64,000 bases of DNA from Salinispora oceanensis (GTDB lineage: Bacteria > Actinomycetota > Actinomycetes > Mycobacteriales > Micromonosporaceae): contig NZ_KB911579.1 in assembly GCF_000383575.1 (NCBI RefSeq), positions 3,746,575 through 3,810,574 on the forward strand, in the 5' to 3' direction. Made by a program: the position numbers and the translations under genes. Shown one piece after another: positions 1-8,492 of this stretch. Positions within the stretch are counted from its first letter, which is position 1; every line of letters begins with the position of its first letter. Below the pieces are notes generated by a model. It was given only the letters and a program-made list of their open reading frames with translations. It was not told the origin of the DNA and made no database searches.

Positions 1-685
1 TGCCGGCCCGGCCGAAGTCCCGGCCGGGCACGGTGGTCTGGGGAGGTGACTCCGGCAACACCGCCGGCGGCAGACCGACGTTGTCGGCCCGGCTGGTCCA
101 GTAGGCCAGCTCCGCGCGCAGCCGGGGGTCCTCCGACTCCACGGTGTCGGCCTGAGACGCGGCGGTCGCCAGCTGCAACACCTGGTCCCGGTCGAGTTGC
201 TGGAGCCGGACCCCTTCGACGGTGGCCGCTTCGGTGATCTCGGTGAGGGCCGAGTCGGTGATCGGTTCGTCACCGACCGGTCGGCGGTCGGTGTGCCGGA
301 TTCGCATGCACTGCACCAGGTGCATCGCCTCGGGGTCCGTCCCCACCCGGGTCAGGCCGGTGAGCCGGGCCAACAGGTCCGGATCAGCCGGGTCGGGGGT
401 CCGCTCCACCGCATCCGGGTCGGGGATCCGCTCCACCACCGCCCGCCACCCCTCGGCGGCCAGCGCGACCCGGGCGTGGTGCAGCGCCGCACCGCAGCTC
501 AGGACGAGCAGCCGCCCCTCCGGGTCGGTGGCGGTGAGCTGCCGGTCGCGGACCACCCGCAGCTCCAGCGCGTCGGGCTGGACCCGCCACCGCCACGGTT
601 GGGTGTTGTGCACCGAGGGGGCGCGACCGGCGGTCGCGGCGGCCTGCGCGAGCGCGGTGGTCAGCGCGTGGTCCGTCTGGCTCAT
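1..685 (-). CDS. Acg-type putative NAD(P)H nitroreductase (3' part cut off by window edge)
   Basis: The reverse strand reads open from ATG at 685 to the window edge, giving the first 228 residues. The N-terminus contains the 'SVHNTQPW' motif, typical of the FMN-dependent nitroreductase-fold Acg family (Rv2032 of M. tuberculosis). The family is about 330 residues, so roughly the last third lies outside the window. Acg proteins are thought to sequester flavin during hypoxia or dormancy rather than to be efficient reductases; that is family knowledge. The gene is divergent from a metal P-type ATPase and shares with it a 295-base intergenic region that holds a DosR-like palindrome and degenerate tandem repeats. 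Together with the nearby universal stress proteins and phosphoketolase it suggests a dormancy-type regulon. The family call is strong; substrate and exact role are unknown. Confidence 0.85.
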   Translation of the reverse strand, partial: MSQTDHALTTALAQAAATAGRAPSVHNTQPWRWRVQPDALELRVVRDRQLTATDPEGRLLVLSCGAALHHARVALAAEGWRAVVERIPDPDAVERTPDPADPDLLARLTGLTRVGTDPEAMHLVQCMRIRHTDRRPVGDEPITDSALTEITEAATVEGVRLQQLDRDQVLQLATAASQADTVESEDPRLRAELAYWTSRADNVGLPPAVLPESPPQTTVPGRDFGRAG

Positions 686-782
686 GCTCTCGACCCTTCC
701 CTCGAAACACATCGTGCCGCACCCGGAGGGCACCCGGGTGCGGTTGCCGATCCATCCTGCGACATTCGCCCGCCGAGCACAC

Positions 783-796
783 GGGGCGCAGGTCCC
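783..796 (-). promoter_or_regulatory. Candidate DosR/DevR-like box upstream of acg
   Basis: On the minus strand this reads GGGACCTGCGCCCC, a full match to the GGGAC-N4-GNCCC core bound by DosR/DevR response regulators in actinobacteria. It lies about 100 bases upstream of the acg start. Partial matches (GGGACCAACGCC and GGGACGGAGGCC) precede the phosphoketolase and the second universal stress protein. No dosR/dosS genes are in this window, so regulation is inferred. Confidence 0.4.
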
Positions 797-810
797 GTCG
801 CCGCCGGACC

Positions 811-980
811 ATTCGACCCGGGTGATGAACTGCCCCACCTCGACGACCCACCGGAACGCATTCGACCCGGTATGGGTTCGGTGACGACTGCCCACCTCGG
901 TGACCGGCGGGAACGATTTCGACCCGGTGGGTTCGGTGACCAGCGCCCACCCCGGCCGACCCGCTGGGACGATTTCGGGG
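811..980. repeat. Degenerate 49-57 bp direct repeats in the acg/ATPase intergenic region
   Basis: The motif (A/T)TTCGACCCGG begins at 811, 860 and 917, with a truncated copy at 973 (TTTCGGGG). Each copy is followed by a variant of GGTTCGGTGAC..GCCCACC and ends in CGGNGGGAACG or similar. Spacing is 49, 57 and 56 bases. The array fills the space just before the P-type ATPase start. It may hold regulator sites or be a decayed tandem duplication; it does not look coding. Confidence 0.6.
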
Positions 981-2873
981 ATGGCGGCGGAGCCGGAGTG
1001 TATGCCCGAGCAACCGGCGCGGTCCGGGCCGGGCGGCCGGCTGCTCTGGGCGCCGCTGGTCGGGCTGACCGTGCTGGTGCTCGCTGGCGTGGTGGCGCGG
1101 CTCGCCGGCCGGCCCGGCCTCGCGGAACTGCTCTGGGCCGCCGCCACGGTGGCCGCGCTGGTGCCGGCCGCCGGGTCGATGCTGCGCGAGCTCTGGCACC
1201 GGCGGTACGGCGTTGACATCATCGCCGTCCTCGCGCTGGCGGGCGCGCTCGTCGTGGCGGAGTACCTGGCCGGGGCGGTGATCGCGGTGATGGTGGCCAC
1301 CGGCCGGACGCTGGAGGCGTACGCCCAGGGCCGGGCGACCCGTGACCTCCGCGCGCTGCTCGCGCACGCCCCGCGCACCGCGCGCCGACGCGCCTCGGAC
1401 GGGACGATCGAGGTGGTCCCGGCCGACCAGGTTGTCGCCGGTGACGAACTGCTGGTCGGCCCCGGCGACGTGGTGCCGGTGGACGGGCAGCTCGCGGCGG
1501 CGGCCACGCTCGACGAGTCGGTGGTGACGGGAGAGTCGCGGCTGGTCCAACGTGCCTCAGGTGACCGGGTGGGCAGCGGCGTGGTGAACGCCGGTGCCGC
1601 CTTCGGGCTGCGGGCGACCGCGGACGCGGCCTCCAGCACGTACGCCGGGATCGTGCGGCTGGCCCGGGAGGCCACCGCGCAGAAGGCGCCGACGGTCCGG
1701 CTGGCCGACCGGTACGCCGTCGCCTTCGTTCCGTTCACCCTGCTGCTCGCCGGGCTGGGCTGGCTGGTCTCCGGCGACCTGGTCCGGGCGGTGGCGGTCC
1801 TGGTGGTGGCCACGCCCTGCCCACTGCTGCTGGCCACCCCGATCGCCATCGTCTCCGGCCTGTCCCGTACCGCCCGGCGTGGGGTCCTGGTCCGCGACGG
1901 CGGCTCCCTCGAGCTGCTCGGCCGGGCCCGCACCCTGCTGGTGGACAAGACCGGAACCCTGACCGCCGGTCGGCCCCAGGTGGCCGAGGCGGTCCCGGCG
2001 CCGGGGACGACGGCCGACGAGGTGCTGCGCCTCGCCGCCTCCGTGGAGCAGCTCTCCCCACATGTGCTGGCCACCGCCCTGGTGGAGGGGGCGCGGGAGC
2101 GAGAGCTCGGCCTCGCCGAGCCGGAGGGGGTCACCGAGGACCCAGGCCGGGGTGTACGCGGGCGGGTGGAGGGCCGTGACCTATGGGTGGGGCAGCTCGA
2201 CAGCACGCCGCCGCAGTGGGCCTCCTCGGCCCGGGACCGCGCCGAGGAGGCCGGGCACTCGCTGGTGTGGGTCGGCGGGACCGAGGGGCCGCTCGGCGTG
2301 ATCCTGCTGGCGGACCCGGTCCGGTCCGACGCGTCGCGTACCGTCGGCCGGCTGCGGGCGGCGGGGCTACGCCGGATCGTCATGGTCACCGGTGACCGGC
2401 CGGCCACCGCCAGCCGGGTGGCCCGAGAGGTCGGGGTGGATGACGTCCTCGCCCGCTGCACACCGGCCGAGAAGGCGGACCGGGTCCGCGCCGAGGTGGA
2501 CCAGGCGGTCACGGTGATGGTGGGGGACGGGGTGAACGACGCCCCCGCCCTGGCCACCGCGGATGTCGGCGTGGCGATGGGCGCCACCGGGGCCACCGCG
2601 TCGGCGGATGTCGCCGACGCGGTGCTCACCGTTGACCGGCTGGAGCGCCTGGCCGACGCCGTGGAGATCGCCCGCTACGCGCGCCGCATCGCCGTGCAGA
2701 GCGCCACGGTGGGCATGGGGCTCGCCGTGCTGGCCATGTTCGTCGCCGCCCTCGGACGGCTGCCGCCGGTGGCCGGCGCCTTCCTGCAGGAGGGCATCGA
2801 CGTGCTGGTGATCCTCAACGCGTTGCGCGCCCTGCTCGGCCCGGGCACCCTGACCAGCCTCCGCCGACGGTGA
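981..2873 (+). CDS. Heavy-metal P1B-type ATPase, P1B-5-like (TPCP/QEGID)
   Basis: A 630-residue heavy-metal-translocating P-type ATPase. Visible elements are the actuator TGES (183-186), the transmembrane metal site TPCP (278-281), the phosphorylation motif DKTGTLT with Asp322, an HP-like SPHVLA, and the hinge GDGVNDAP. There is no N-terminal CxxC metal-binding domain. TPCP, instead of CPC, SPC or CPH, together with QEGID near the C-terminus (603-607) matches the pattern described for P1B-5 ATPases (Nia type, Fe/Ni handling). The open frame runs upstream to a GTG at 900, but that would translate the tandem repeats. ATG 981 or ATG 1002 are more likely; neither has an ideal ribosome site. It converges on a universal stress gene with only six bases between the stops. 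Family is certain, subgroup probable, metal unknown. Confidence 0.85.
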   Translation: MAAEPECMPEQPARSGPGGRLLWAPLVGLTVLVLAGVVARLAGRPGLAELLWAAATVAALVPAAGSMLRELWHRRYGVDIIAVLALAGALVVAEYLAGAVIAVMVATGRTLEAYAQGRATRDLRALLAHAPRTARRRASDGTIEVVPADQVVAGDELLVGPGDVVPVDGQLAAAATLDESVVTGESRLVQRASGDRVGSGVVNAGAAFGLRATADAASSTYAGIVRLAREATAQKAPTVRLADRYAVAFVPFTLLLAGLGWLVSGDLVRAVAVLVVATPCPLLLATPIAIVSGLSRTARRGVLVRDGGSLELLGRARTLLVDKTGTLTAGRPQVAEAVPAPGTTADEVLRLAASVEQLSPHVLATALVEGARERELGLAEPEGVTEDPGRGVRGRVEGRDLWVGQLDSTPPQWASSARDRAEEAGHSLVWVGGTEGPLGVILLADPVRSDASRTVGRLRAAGLRRIVMVTGDRPATASRVAREVGVDDVLARCTPAEKADRVRAEVDQAVTVMVGDGVNDAPALATADVGVAMGATGATASADVADAVLTVDRLERLADAVEIARYARRIAVQSATVGMGLAVLAMFVAALGRLPPVAGAFLQEGIDVLVILNALRALLGPGTLTSLRRR

Positions 2874-2879
2874 CCCGCC

Positions 2880-3734
2880 TCAGCGTTCGCGGACCACGGC
2901 GACCGGGGAGTGCGCGTGGTGCAGCAGCTGTTGACTCACCGAGCCGAGCAGCATCCCGGCCAGACCACCGCGGCCTCGGCTGCCGACCACGACCAGCTGG
3001 GCGTTGCGGCTGGCCGTCACGAGCAGCTCGGTCGGGTTGCCCTTGGCGACCTCCACCGTGATCTGTAGATCCGGGAACGCTCGCCGCCACTGGGCCAGTG
3101 CCTCCTCCAACTCGGCGTGGACCGCCTGGGCATCCGGGGCGGAGGGCGGACGCGGACCTGGCGACGGACGCCATGCGCGCAGCACGTGCAGCGTTACTTT
3201 CCGGGCGGCGGCCTGCTCAACGGCGAAGCCCAGGGCGAGCAGCGACGGCTCCGAGCCGTCCACCCCGACCGTGACGTGCCCGGTCTGCCCCCGGCGGTCG
3301 GCATCCCGGCGGACCACCACCACCGGGCAGTGGGCGTGCGCGGCCACCGATCCCGCCGTCGAGCCGACCAGCAGGCCGGCGAAGCCGCCGAGCCCGCGCG
3401 AACCGAGTACCAGCAGGCCGGCTCGCGCCGAGAGCTCCTGGAGCACCAGCGCGGGCGGCCCCTCGTACAGCTCACCGGTGACGGTCAGCTCCGGGCTGGT
3501 CGCATCCGCCGCGGCCTGCCGGACCAGCTTCTCCGCCTGCCGCCGAGCGGCGTCGTCGGGCCAGATGCTGGGCCCCCCACCAGGGCCGGTCCACCCGGCC
3601 ATGGTGAGCCACTCGAAGATGTACGCGAGGTGCACCGACCGCCCACTCCGGGCGGCCTCGGCCCGGGCCCACTCCTGGGCCCGGACCGCGTCCGGCGAGC
3701 CGTCGTAGCCGACCAGGATCTTGGCTCCGTTCAC
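2880..3734 (-). CDS. Tandem-domain universal stress protein (UspA family)
   Basis: A 284-residue protein with two Usp domains. Each ends in the nucleotide-binding signature G-x2-G-x9-GS: GSRGLGGFAGLLVGS in the first and GSRGRGGLAGMLLGS in the second, so both probably bind ATP. The GTG start at 3734 overlaps the stop of the phosphoketolase gene (GTGA), so the two are translationally coupled. Upstream in-frame codons would lie inside phosphoketolase and are rejected as start. Actinobacterial two-domain Usps are typically induced by hypoxia or nitric oxide and aid persistence; the pairing with phosphoketolase fits a metabolic-stress operon. Confidence 0.9.
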   Translation of the reverse strand: MNGAKILVGYDGSPDAVRAQEWARAEAARSGRSVHLAYIFEWLTMAGWTGPGGGPSIWPDDAARRQAEKLVRQAAADATSPELTVTGELYEGPPALVLQELSARAGLLVLGSRGLGGFAGLLVGSTAGSVAAHAHCPVVVVRRDADRRGQTGHVTVGVDGSEPSLLALGFAVEQAAARKVTLHVLRAWRPSPGPRPPSAPDAQAVHAELEEALAQWRRAFPDLQITVEVAKGNPTELLVTASRNAQLVVVGSRGRGGLAGMLLGSVSQQLLHHAHSPVAVVRER

Positions 3735-6133
3735 TGATAGTCGCCCAGGCCGGCGTTCGTCTCGCGGACCCACCGCCACTGCGCCACCCGCGGGTCGTCG
3801 GCGCCGTGCTTGCGGGTGTAGTCCCGGCACGACTGGCGGGCGTCCACCATCTCCTGCCGCAGGTGGGCCGCCCGCGCGCCGAGCCCGGGTACCCGGTCGA
3901 TCACGTCGATGACCAGGTGGAACCGGTCCAGGTCGTTGAGCATCACCATGTCGAACGGAGTGGTGGTGGTGCCCTCCTCCTTGTAGCCGCGAACGTGCAG
4001 GTTGGAGTGGTTGGTCCGCCGGTAGGTCAGGCGGTGGATGAGCCACGGGTAGCCGTGGTACGCGAAGATGATCGGCTTGTCGGTGGTGAAGATGGTGTCG
4101 AACTCCGAGTCCGGCAGCCCGTGCGGGTGCTCGCTCGACGGTTGCAGCCGCATCAGGTCAACCACGTTGACCACCCGGACCTTCAGCTCGGGCAGGTGCT
4201 GGTGCAGCAGGTCGACCGCCGCGAGGGTTTCCAGCGTCGGGACGTCCCCGGCGCAGGCGAGCACCACATCCGGTTCCGTACCACCGTCGTTGCTGGCCCA
4301 GTCCCAGATGCCGATCCCGCGCCGGCAGTGCAGGACCGCCTCCTCCATCGACAGCCAGCTCGGTGTGGGTTGCTTCCCCGCGACGACCACGTTGATGTAG
4401 TGCCGGCTGCGCAGGCAGTGGCTCATCGTGGAGAGCAGGGTGTTCCCGTCCGGTGGCAGGTAGACCCGGACCACCTCGGCCTTCTTGTTCACGACGTGGT
4501 CGATGAAGCCCGGGTCCTGGTGGGAGAAGCCGTTGTGGTCCTGCCGCCAGACGTGGCTGGAGAGCAGGTAGTTCAGCGAGGCCACCGGCTGCCGCCAGGG
4601 GATGCCCCGGGTCACCTTCAGCCACTTTGCGTGCTGATTGACCATCGAGTCAACGATGTGGATGAACGCCTCGTAGCTGGTGAAGAGGCCGTGCCGGCCG
4701 GTCAGCAGGTACCCCTCCAGCCAGCCCTGGCAGAGGTGCTCGGAGAGCACCTCCATGACCCGGCCGTCGGGGGCGAGGTTCTCGTCCCCGGGTACGGTGG
4801 CCGCCACCCAGGCCCGGTCGGTGACCTCGAAGGCGGCGCCGAGCCGGTTGGAGGCGACCTCGTCCGGGCCGAAGAGCCGGAACGTCTCCGGGTTCGCGGA
4901 GATGACATCGCGGATCCAGCTGCCGAGCGTGCCGGTGGCGCTGGTGACCGCCGTACCGGGACGTGGCACGTCGACCGCGTAGTCGCGGAAGTCGGGCAGG
5001 ACCAGATCACGCAGCACCTGCCCGCCGTTGGCGACCGGGTTGGCGCTCATCCGACGGTCGCCCTTCGGCGGCAGGTCCAGCAGCTCGGCCACCGGCGCCC
5101 CGGTCGCGTCGAAGAGCTCCTCCGGACGGTAGCTGCGCAGCCAGCGCTCCAACTCGGCCAGGTGCTGCGGGTTCTGGCGCACCTGCGGCAGCGGAACCTG
5201 GTGCGCGCGGTGGGTGCCCTCCACCCGGTTGTCGTCGACCTCGCGCGGGCCGGTCCAGCCCTTCGGCGTACGGAGCACGATCATCGGCCAGCGCGGGCGC
5301 TCGACCCGGCCACCGGAGCGAGCTTGTCGTTGGATGGCGGCGATCTCGTCCAGCGCCCGATCCATGGTCGCGGCGAGCGCCTGGTGCACCGTGGCCGGAT
5401 CGTCCCCGGCCACCAGGTACGGCTCGTGACCGTACCCGCGCATCATGTCCAGCAGGTCGGACTCGGGGAGCCGGTCCAACACCGTCGGGTTGGCGATCTT
5501 GTAGCCGTTGAGGTGCAGGATGGGCAGCACCGCGCCGTCGCGGGCCGGGTTCAGGAACACGTTCGACAGCCAGCTACCGGCCAACGGCCCGGTCTCCGCC
5601 TCACCGTCGCCGATCACGCACGCGACCAGCAGGTCCGGGTTGTCGAACGCGGCACCGTAGGCGTGGCTGAGCGCGTACCCGAGTTCACCCCCCTCGTGAA
5701 TCGATCCCGGCACCTCCGCGGCCACGTGGCTGGGAATGCCGCCGGGGAAGGAGAACTGGCAGAAGAGCTGGGCCATGCCGGCCTCGTCCTGGCAGGTGCC
5801 GTGGTAGAGCTCGCTCCAGGTGCCCTCCAGCCAGGTGTTCGCCACGAGCGCGGGACCGCCGTGGCCGGGACCGGTGATGTAGATGGCGTTCAGGTCACGG
5901 GCGACGATGACCCGGTTGAGGTGCGCGTAGAGCAGGTTCAGGCCGGGGCTGGTGCCCCAGTGCCCGAGGAGCCGTGGCTTGATGTGTTCCACGGTGAGCG
6001 GCTCACGCAGCAGCGGGTTGCTCCGGAGGTAGATCTGCCCGACCGTGAGGTAGTTCGCCGCCCGCCAGTACGCGTCCAGTCGACGCAGTTCGTCTTCGGT
6101 CAGCGGGCTGTGCTGGGCGGTTGCAATATTCAT
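3731..6133 (-). CDS. xfp: Xylulose-5-phosphate/fructose-6-phosphate phosphoketolase
   Basis: An 800-residue thiamine-diphosphate enzyme that splits xylulose-5-P or fructose-6-P with phosphate to acetyl-phosphate plus an aldose phosphate. The length is normal for the family. The N-terminal domain has GHGGPALVANTWLEG and the ThDP/Mg motif GDGEAETGPLAGSW. A TTG nine bases upstream is in frame, but GAGAGG sits properly only for ATG 6133, so that start is chosen. The gene overlaps usp downstream. Acetyl-phosphate made this way gives ATP through acetate kinase when respiration is limited, which fits the neighbouring dormancy-like genes. A GGGAC-N4-GCC half-match about 80 bases upstream may be a DosR-type site. 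Confidence 0.95.
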   Translation of the reverse strand: MNIATAQHSPLTEDELRRLDAYWRAANYLTVGQIYLRSNPLLREPLTVEHIKPRLLGHWGTSPGLNLLYAHLNRVIVARDLNAIYITGPGHGGPALVANTWLEGTWSELYHGTCQDEAGMAQLFCQFSFPGGIPSHVAAEVPGSIHEGGELGYALSHAYGAAFDNPDLLVACVIGDGEAETGPLAGSWLSNVFLNPARDGAVLPILHLNGYKIANPTVLDRLPESDLLDMMRGYGHEPYLVAGDDPATVHQALAATMDRALDEIAAIQRQARSGGRVERPRWPMIVLRTPKGWTGPREVDDNRVEGTHRAHQVPLPQVRQNPQHLAELERWLRSYRPEELFDATGAPVAELLDLPPKGDRRMSANPVANGGQVLRDLVLPDFRDYAVDVPRPGTAVTSATGTLGSWIRDVISANPETFRLFGPDEVASNRLGAAFEVTDRAWVAATVPGDENLAPDGRVMEVLSEHLCQGWLEGYLLTGRHGLFTSYEAFIHIVDSMVNQHAKWLKVTRGIPWRQPVASLNYLLSSHVWRQDHNGFSHQDPGFIDHVVNKKAEVVRVYLPPDGNTLLSTMSHCLRSRHYINVVVAGKQPTPSWLSMEEAVLHCRRGIGIWDWASNDGGTEPDVVLACAGDVPTLETLAAVDLLHQHLPELKVRVVNVVDLMRLQPSSEHPHGLPDSEFDTIFTTDKPIIFAYHGYPWLIHRLTYRRTNHSNLHVRGYKEEGTTTTPFDMVMLNDLDRFHLVIDVIDRVPGLGARAAHLRQEMVDARQSCRDYTRKHGADDPRVAQWRWVRETNAGLGDYQ

Positions 6134-6231
6134 GGTTACCAAAGCCTCTCGGTCGGGTGTGGCGCATCCGGGGCGTTGTGCTTAGCCTCGCCGACGGCTA
6201 CCGCCGGGTTAAGAGGCGTTGGTCCCGGGTC

Positions 6232-7056
6232 TCACGGACTGTCTGCCGGGGCGAGTCCTCGCACCACAACCGTGGGCGTGGGCGAGTGGTAGAGCATGGC
6301 CTGACAGGCCGAGCCGATCATTCCTCGGCCGGGCTGTTGGCCGCGCGCCGCTATCACCACCAGCTGGGCGGACCGGGACTGCTCGACCAGGACATCGCCC
6401 GGAGCGCCCGGGATGGTGTGGCACTCGACCGGCACGCCCGGCTCTGGGCCGCCGACCTCCGCCACCGCGTCGGCGAGGATCGCCGGTGCGTCGTCGTGGC
6501 CGTGCTCCACCACCCGGACGGCGACCAGGCGGCCGGACCGCCGGACGGCGCAGTCAAACGCCCACTTCAGGGCCTGCCGGGAGCTGACCGAGCCGTCCAC
6601 TCCGACCAGCACCGGCCCCTTTATCGGCGGTTCGCGGCGGGTCACCAGCACTGGGCAGCCGGCCTGGGTGACGAGCTGCACCGCCGGCGTGTCGGCGGGG
6701 AGGGAGCAGCCGAGCTGTCGGGTACTCATGCCGCTGTCGCCGACGGCGACCAGGAAGGCCGTCTCCGACCTGCGGATCAGCGGCTGCACCCGGGAGCCTT
6801 CGGCGATCTCGTGACCTACCGGCAGCGTCTCCTCGACCGCCCGGGCGACCTTGACGGCACGATCGAGGAGTTCCGCGGCCTCGTCGTGCGTGCCGACGAC
6901 CGACTCCGCCGCGAAGGCTGCCCCCCAGTCGAAGGTGTGGATCAGCTGTAGGGGATGTTCGAACGCGGCCGCTTCCCGCGCGGCGAGCTCGACCAGCGGC
7001 AGGTCCCGTTCCGAGCCGACCCCGACGAGCACCGGCGCGTCGTTGGCTGCGGCCAT
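6232..7056 (-). CDS. Universal stress protein, two Usp domains
   Basis: A 274-residue protein with two Usp domains. The second has a recognisable nucleotide signature (ARGQQPGRGMIGSACQ), while the first is degenerate (DSGMSTRQLGCS), so only one ATP site is likely. ATG 7056 is chosen because a strong GGAGGTGA lies seven bases upstream; the longer open frame to 7221 is Pro/Arg-rich and not Usp-like. It lies upstream of xfp on the same strand with a 98-base gap, so it may be co-transcribed or have its own promoter. A GGGACGGAGGCC element upstream is a weak DosR-like site. Confidence 0.9.
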   Translation of the reverse strand: MAAANDAPVLVGVGSERDLPLVELAAREAAAFEHPLQLIHTFDWGAAFAAESVVGTHDEAAELLDRAVKVARAVEETLPVGHEIAEGSRVQPLIRRSETAFLVAVGDSGMSTRQLGCSLPADTPAVQLVTQAGCPVLVTRREPPIKGPVLVGVDGSVSSRQALKWAFDCAVRRSGRLVAVRVVEHGHDDAPAILADAVAEVGGPEPGVPVECHTIPGAPGDVLVEQSRSAQLVVIAARGQQPGRGMIGSACQAMLYHSPTPTVVVRGLAPADSP

Positions 7057-7267
7057 GTCGGCATCACCTCCGCGGGAGTCGCCCCCGGCCTCCGTCCCGA
7101 GGCTAGTCCGGGCAGCGCGGCGCCGGGGTGGGATCGGTGCAGCGCGCGTGGCCGGGATTGCCGGCACCGGGGTGGGGCGGTGGAACCGGAGGCCGGCTGG
7201 GGCTCCCCGCCGCCCAGACACCGCGATCGAGCGGCCGGACGGTTACCGACAGTGTTAGCGTCCATTC

Positions 7268-8395
7268 GTGGGCACGAACCAGGAGATTCCGGAGATTGTC
7301 GTCGCCGCCACCGGTGACCTGCTCATTCTCCGGGACCGTCCGCACGACATGTTCCGTCACGTGCGAGACCATCTGGTCGAGGCCGATATCACCTTCGGCC
7401 AACTGGAGACCGCCTACTCCGACCAGGGGTCGCTGGGTTCGTCCGGCCCACGCGGCGGCGTCCCGCACGACGTGGAGAACCTCGCAGCGATACCGCACGC
7501 GGGCTACAACGTGATCTCGATGGCGAGCAACCACACCGGCGACTGGGGAGCTGACGCGCTGCTCGACTGCATCGAGCGGTGTCGCCGCAACGGCGTTACC
7601 GTGGTGGGTGCGGGGGCGAATATCGACGAGGCGCGCCGGCCCGGGATCATCGAACGCGACGGTACGCGGGTCGGGTTCCTGGCCTACTGTTCGGTCGCTC
7701 CGGAGGGCTACTACGCCGGGCCGGACAAGCACGGCGTGTCGCCGATGCGGGCGATGACCCACTACGAACCGTTCGAGTATGACCAGCCCGGCGGCCCACC
7801 CTTGATCAAGACCCAGCCGGACGAATCCGACCTGGCGGCGTTCGTCGCGGACATCGAAAAGCTGCGTGACCAGGTGGAGGTGCTGGTCGTGTCACTCCAC
7901 TGGGGCCTGCACTTCCAGCGCTCACGGCTCGCGGAATACCAGCCGACGGTGGCTCACGCGGCGATCGACGCCGGCGCCGACGCCGTGATCGGGCACCATC
8001 CGCACATGCTGAAGCCGGTCGAGGTCTACCGAGGCAAGGTCATCTTCTACAGCCTGGGCAACTTCGCCTTTGAGATCAACGAGCGTTGGTGGCGGTCGTT
8101 CAGCAAGGAGTGGTTAGAGAAGGCGGACCGGATCCACCACGAACTCGCCGCCGGCCGGGATCTGCGGGAGGAGGGCCGGAACTCGATGATCGTCCGGCTG
8201 CATATCACCGGGGGTCGAATCGACCGGGTCAGCCTCGTACCCGTGTTCATCAACGAGGAGCACGAGCCGGTGCCGTACCGGGCGGACACGCCGGAGGGGC
8301 GCACGGTCTGCGACTATCTGACGGAGATTACGGCCGAGGCGGGGATCGACACCGCCTTCGACGTGGTTGACGACCGGATCCTGGTACGCGTCTGA
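7268..8395 (+). CDS. CapA-family metallophosphoesterase-like protein
   Basis: A 375-residue protein of the CapA/PgsA family (poly-gamma-glutamate synthesis protein, calcineurin-like fold). Typical motifs are the N-terminal AATGDLL, MASNHTGDWG, VVSLHWG and GHHPHMLKPVE, which carry the metal-ligand Asp, Asn and His residues. No signal peptide or membrane segment is visible, unlike Bacillus CapA, so it may be cytosolic. No capB/capC-like partners are nearby, and poly-gamma-glutamate production should not be assumed. The GTG start at 7268 lacks a clear ribosome site and may be leaderless. It is divergent from the universal stress protein across about 210 bases. Confidence 0.85.
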   Translation: MGTNQEIPEIVVAATGDLLILRDRPHDMFRHVRDHLVEADITFGQLETAYSDQGSLGSSGPRGGVPHDVENLAAIPHAGYNVISMASNHTGDWGADALLDCIERCRRNGVTVVGAGANIDEARRPGIIERDGTRVGFLAYCSVAPEGYYAGPDKHGVSPMRAMTHYEPFEYDQPGGPPLIKTQPDESDLAAFVADIEKLRDQVEVLVVSLHWGLHFQRSRLAEYQPTVAHAAIDAGADAVIGHHPHMLKPVEVYRGKVIFYSLGNFAFEINERWWRSFSKEWLEKADRIHHELAAGRDLREEGRNSMIVRLHITGGRIDRVSLVPVFINEEHEPVPYRADTPEGRTVCDYLTEITAEAGIDTAFDVVDDRILVRV

Positions 8396-8492
8396 GCCTT
8401 CGAGGGCGTTTCTCCTCGCCATTCCAGCAGTAGGGCGGTAAACATAGCTTTCGTCCTATTTGCGGATTTTGTGCGCTCGGAGGTGTTGAGCG

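Noticed and set aside
197..1216. 339-residue plus-strand frame over the first kilobase
   Set aside because: It overlaps the acg coding strand and the start of the ATPase gene in another frame; its composition is shadow-like.
3806..6292. 828-residue plus-strand open frame
   Set aside because: It is antisense to phosphoketolase; the translation is Val/Gly/Arg-rich with no domain, a typical shadow in GC-rich DNA.
7268..8395. Evidence for a capsule or poly-gamma-glutamate operon
   Set aside because: Only a CapA-like protein is present; there are no capB/capC/capD-like neighbours and no signal or membrane segment.
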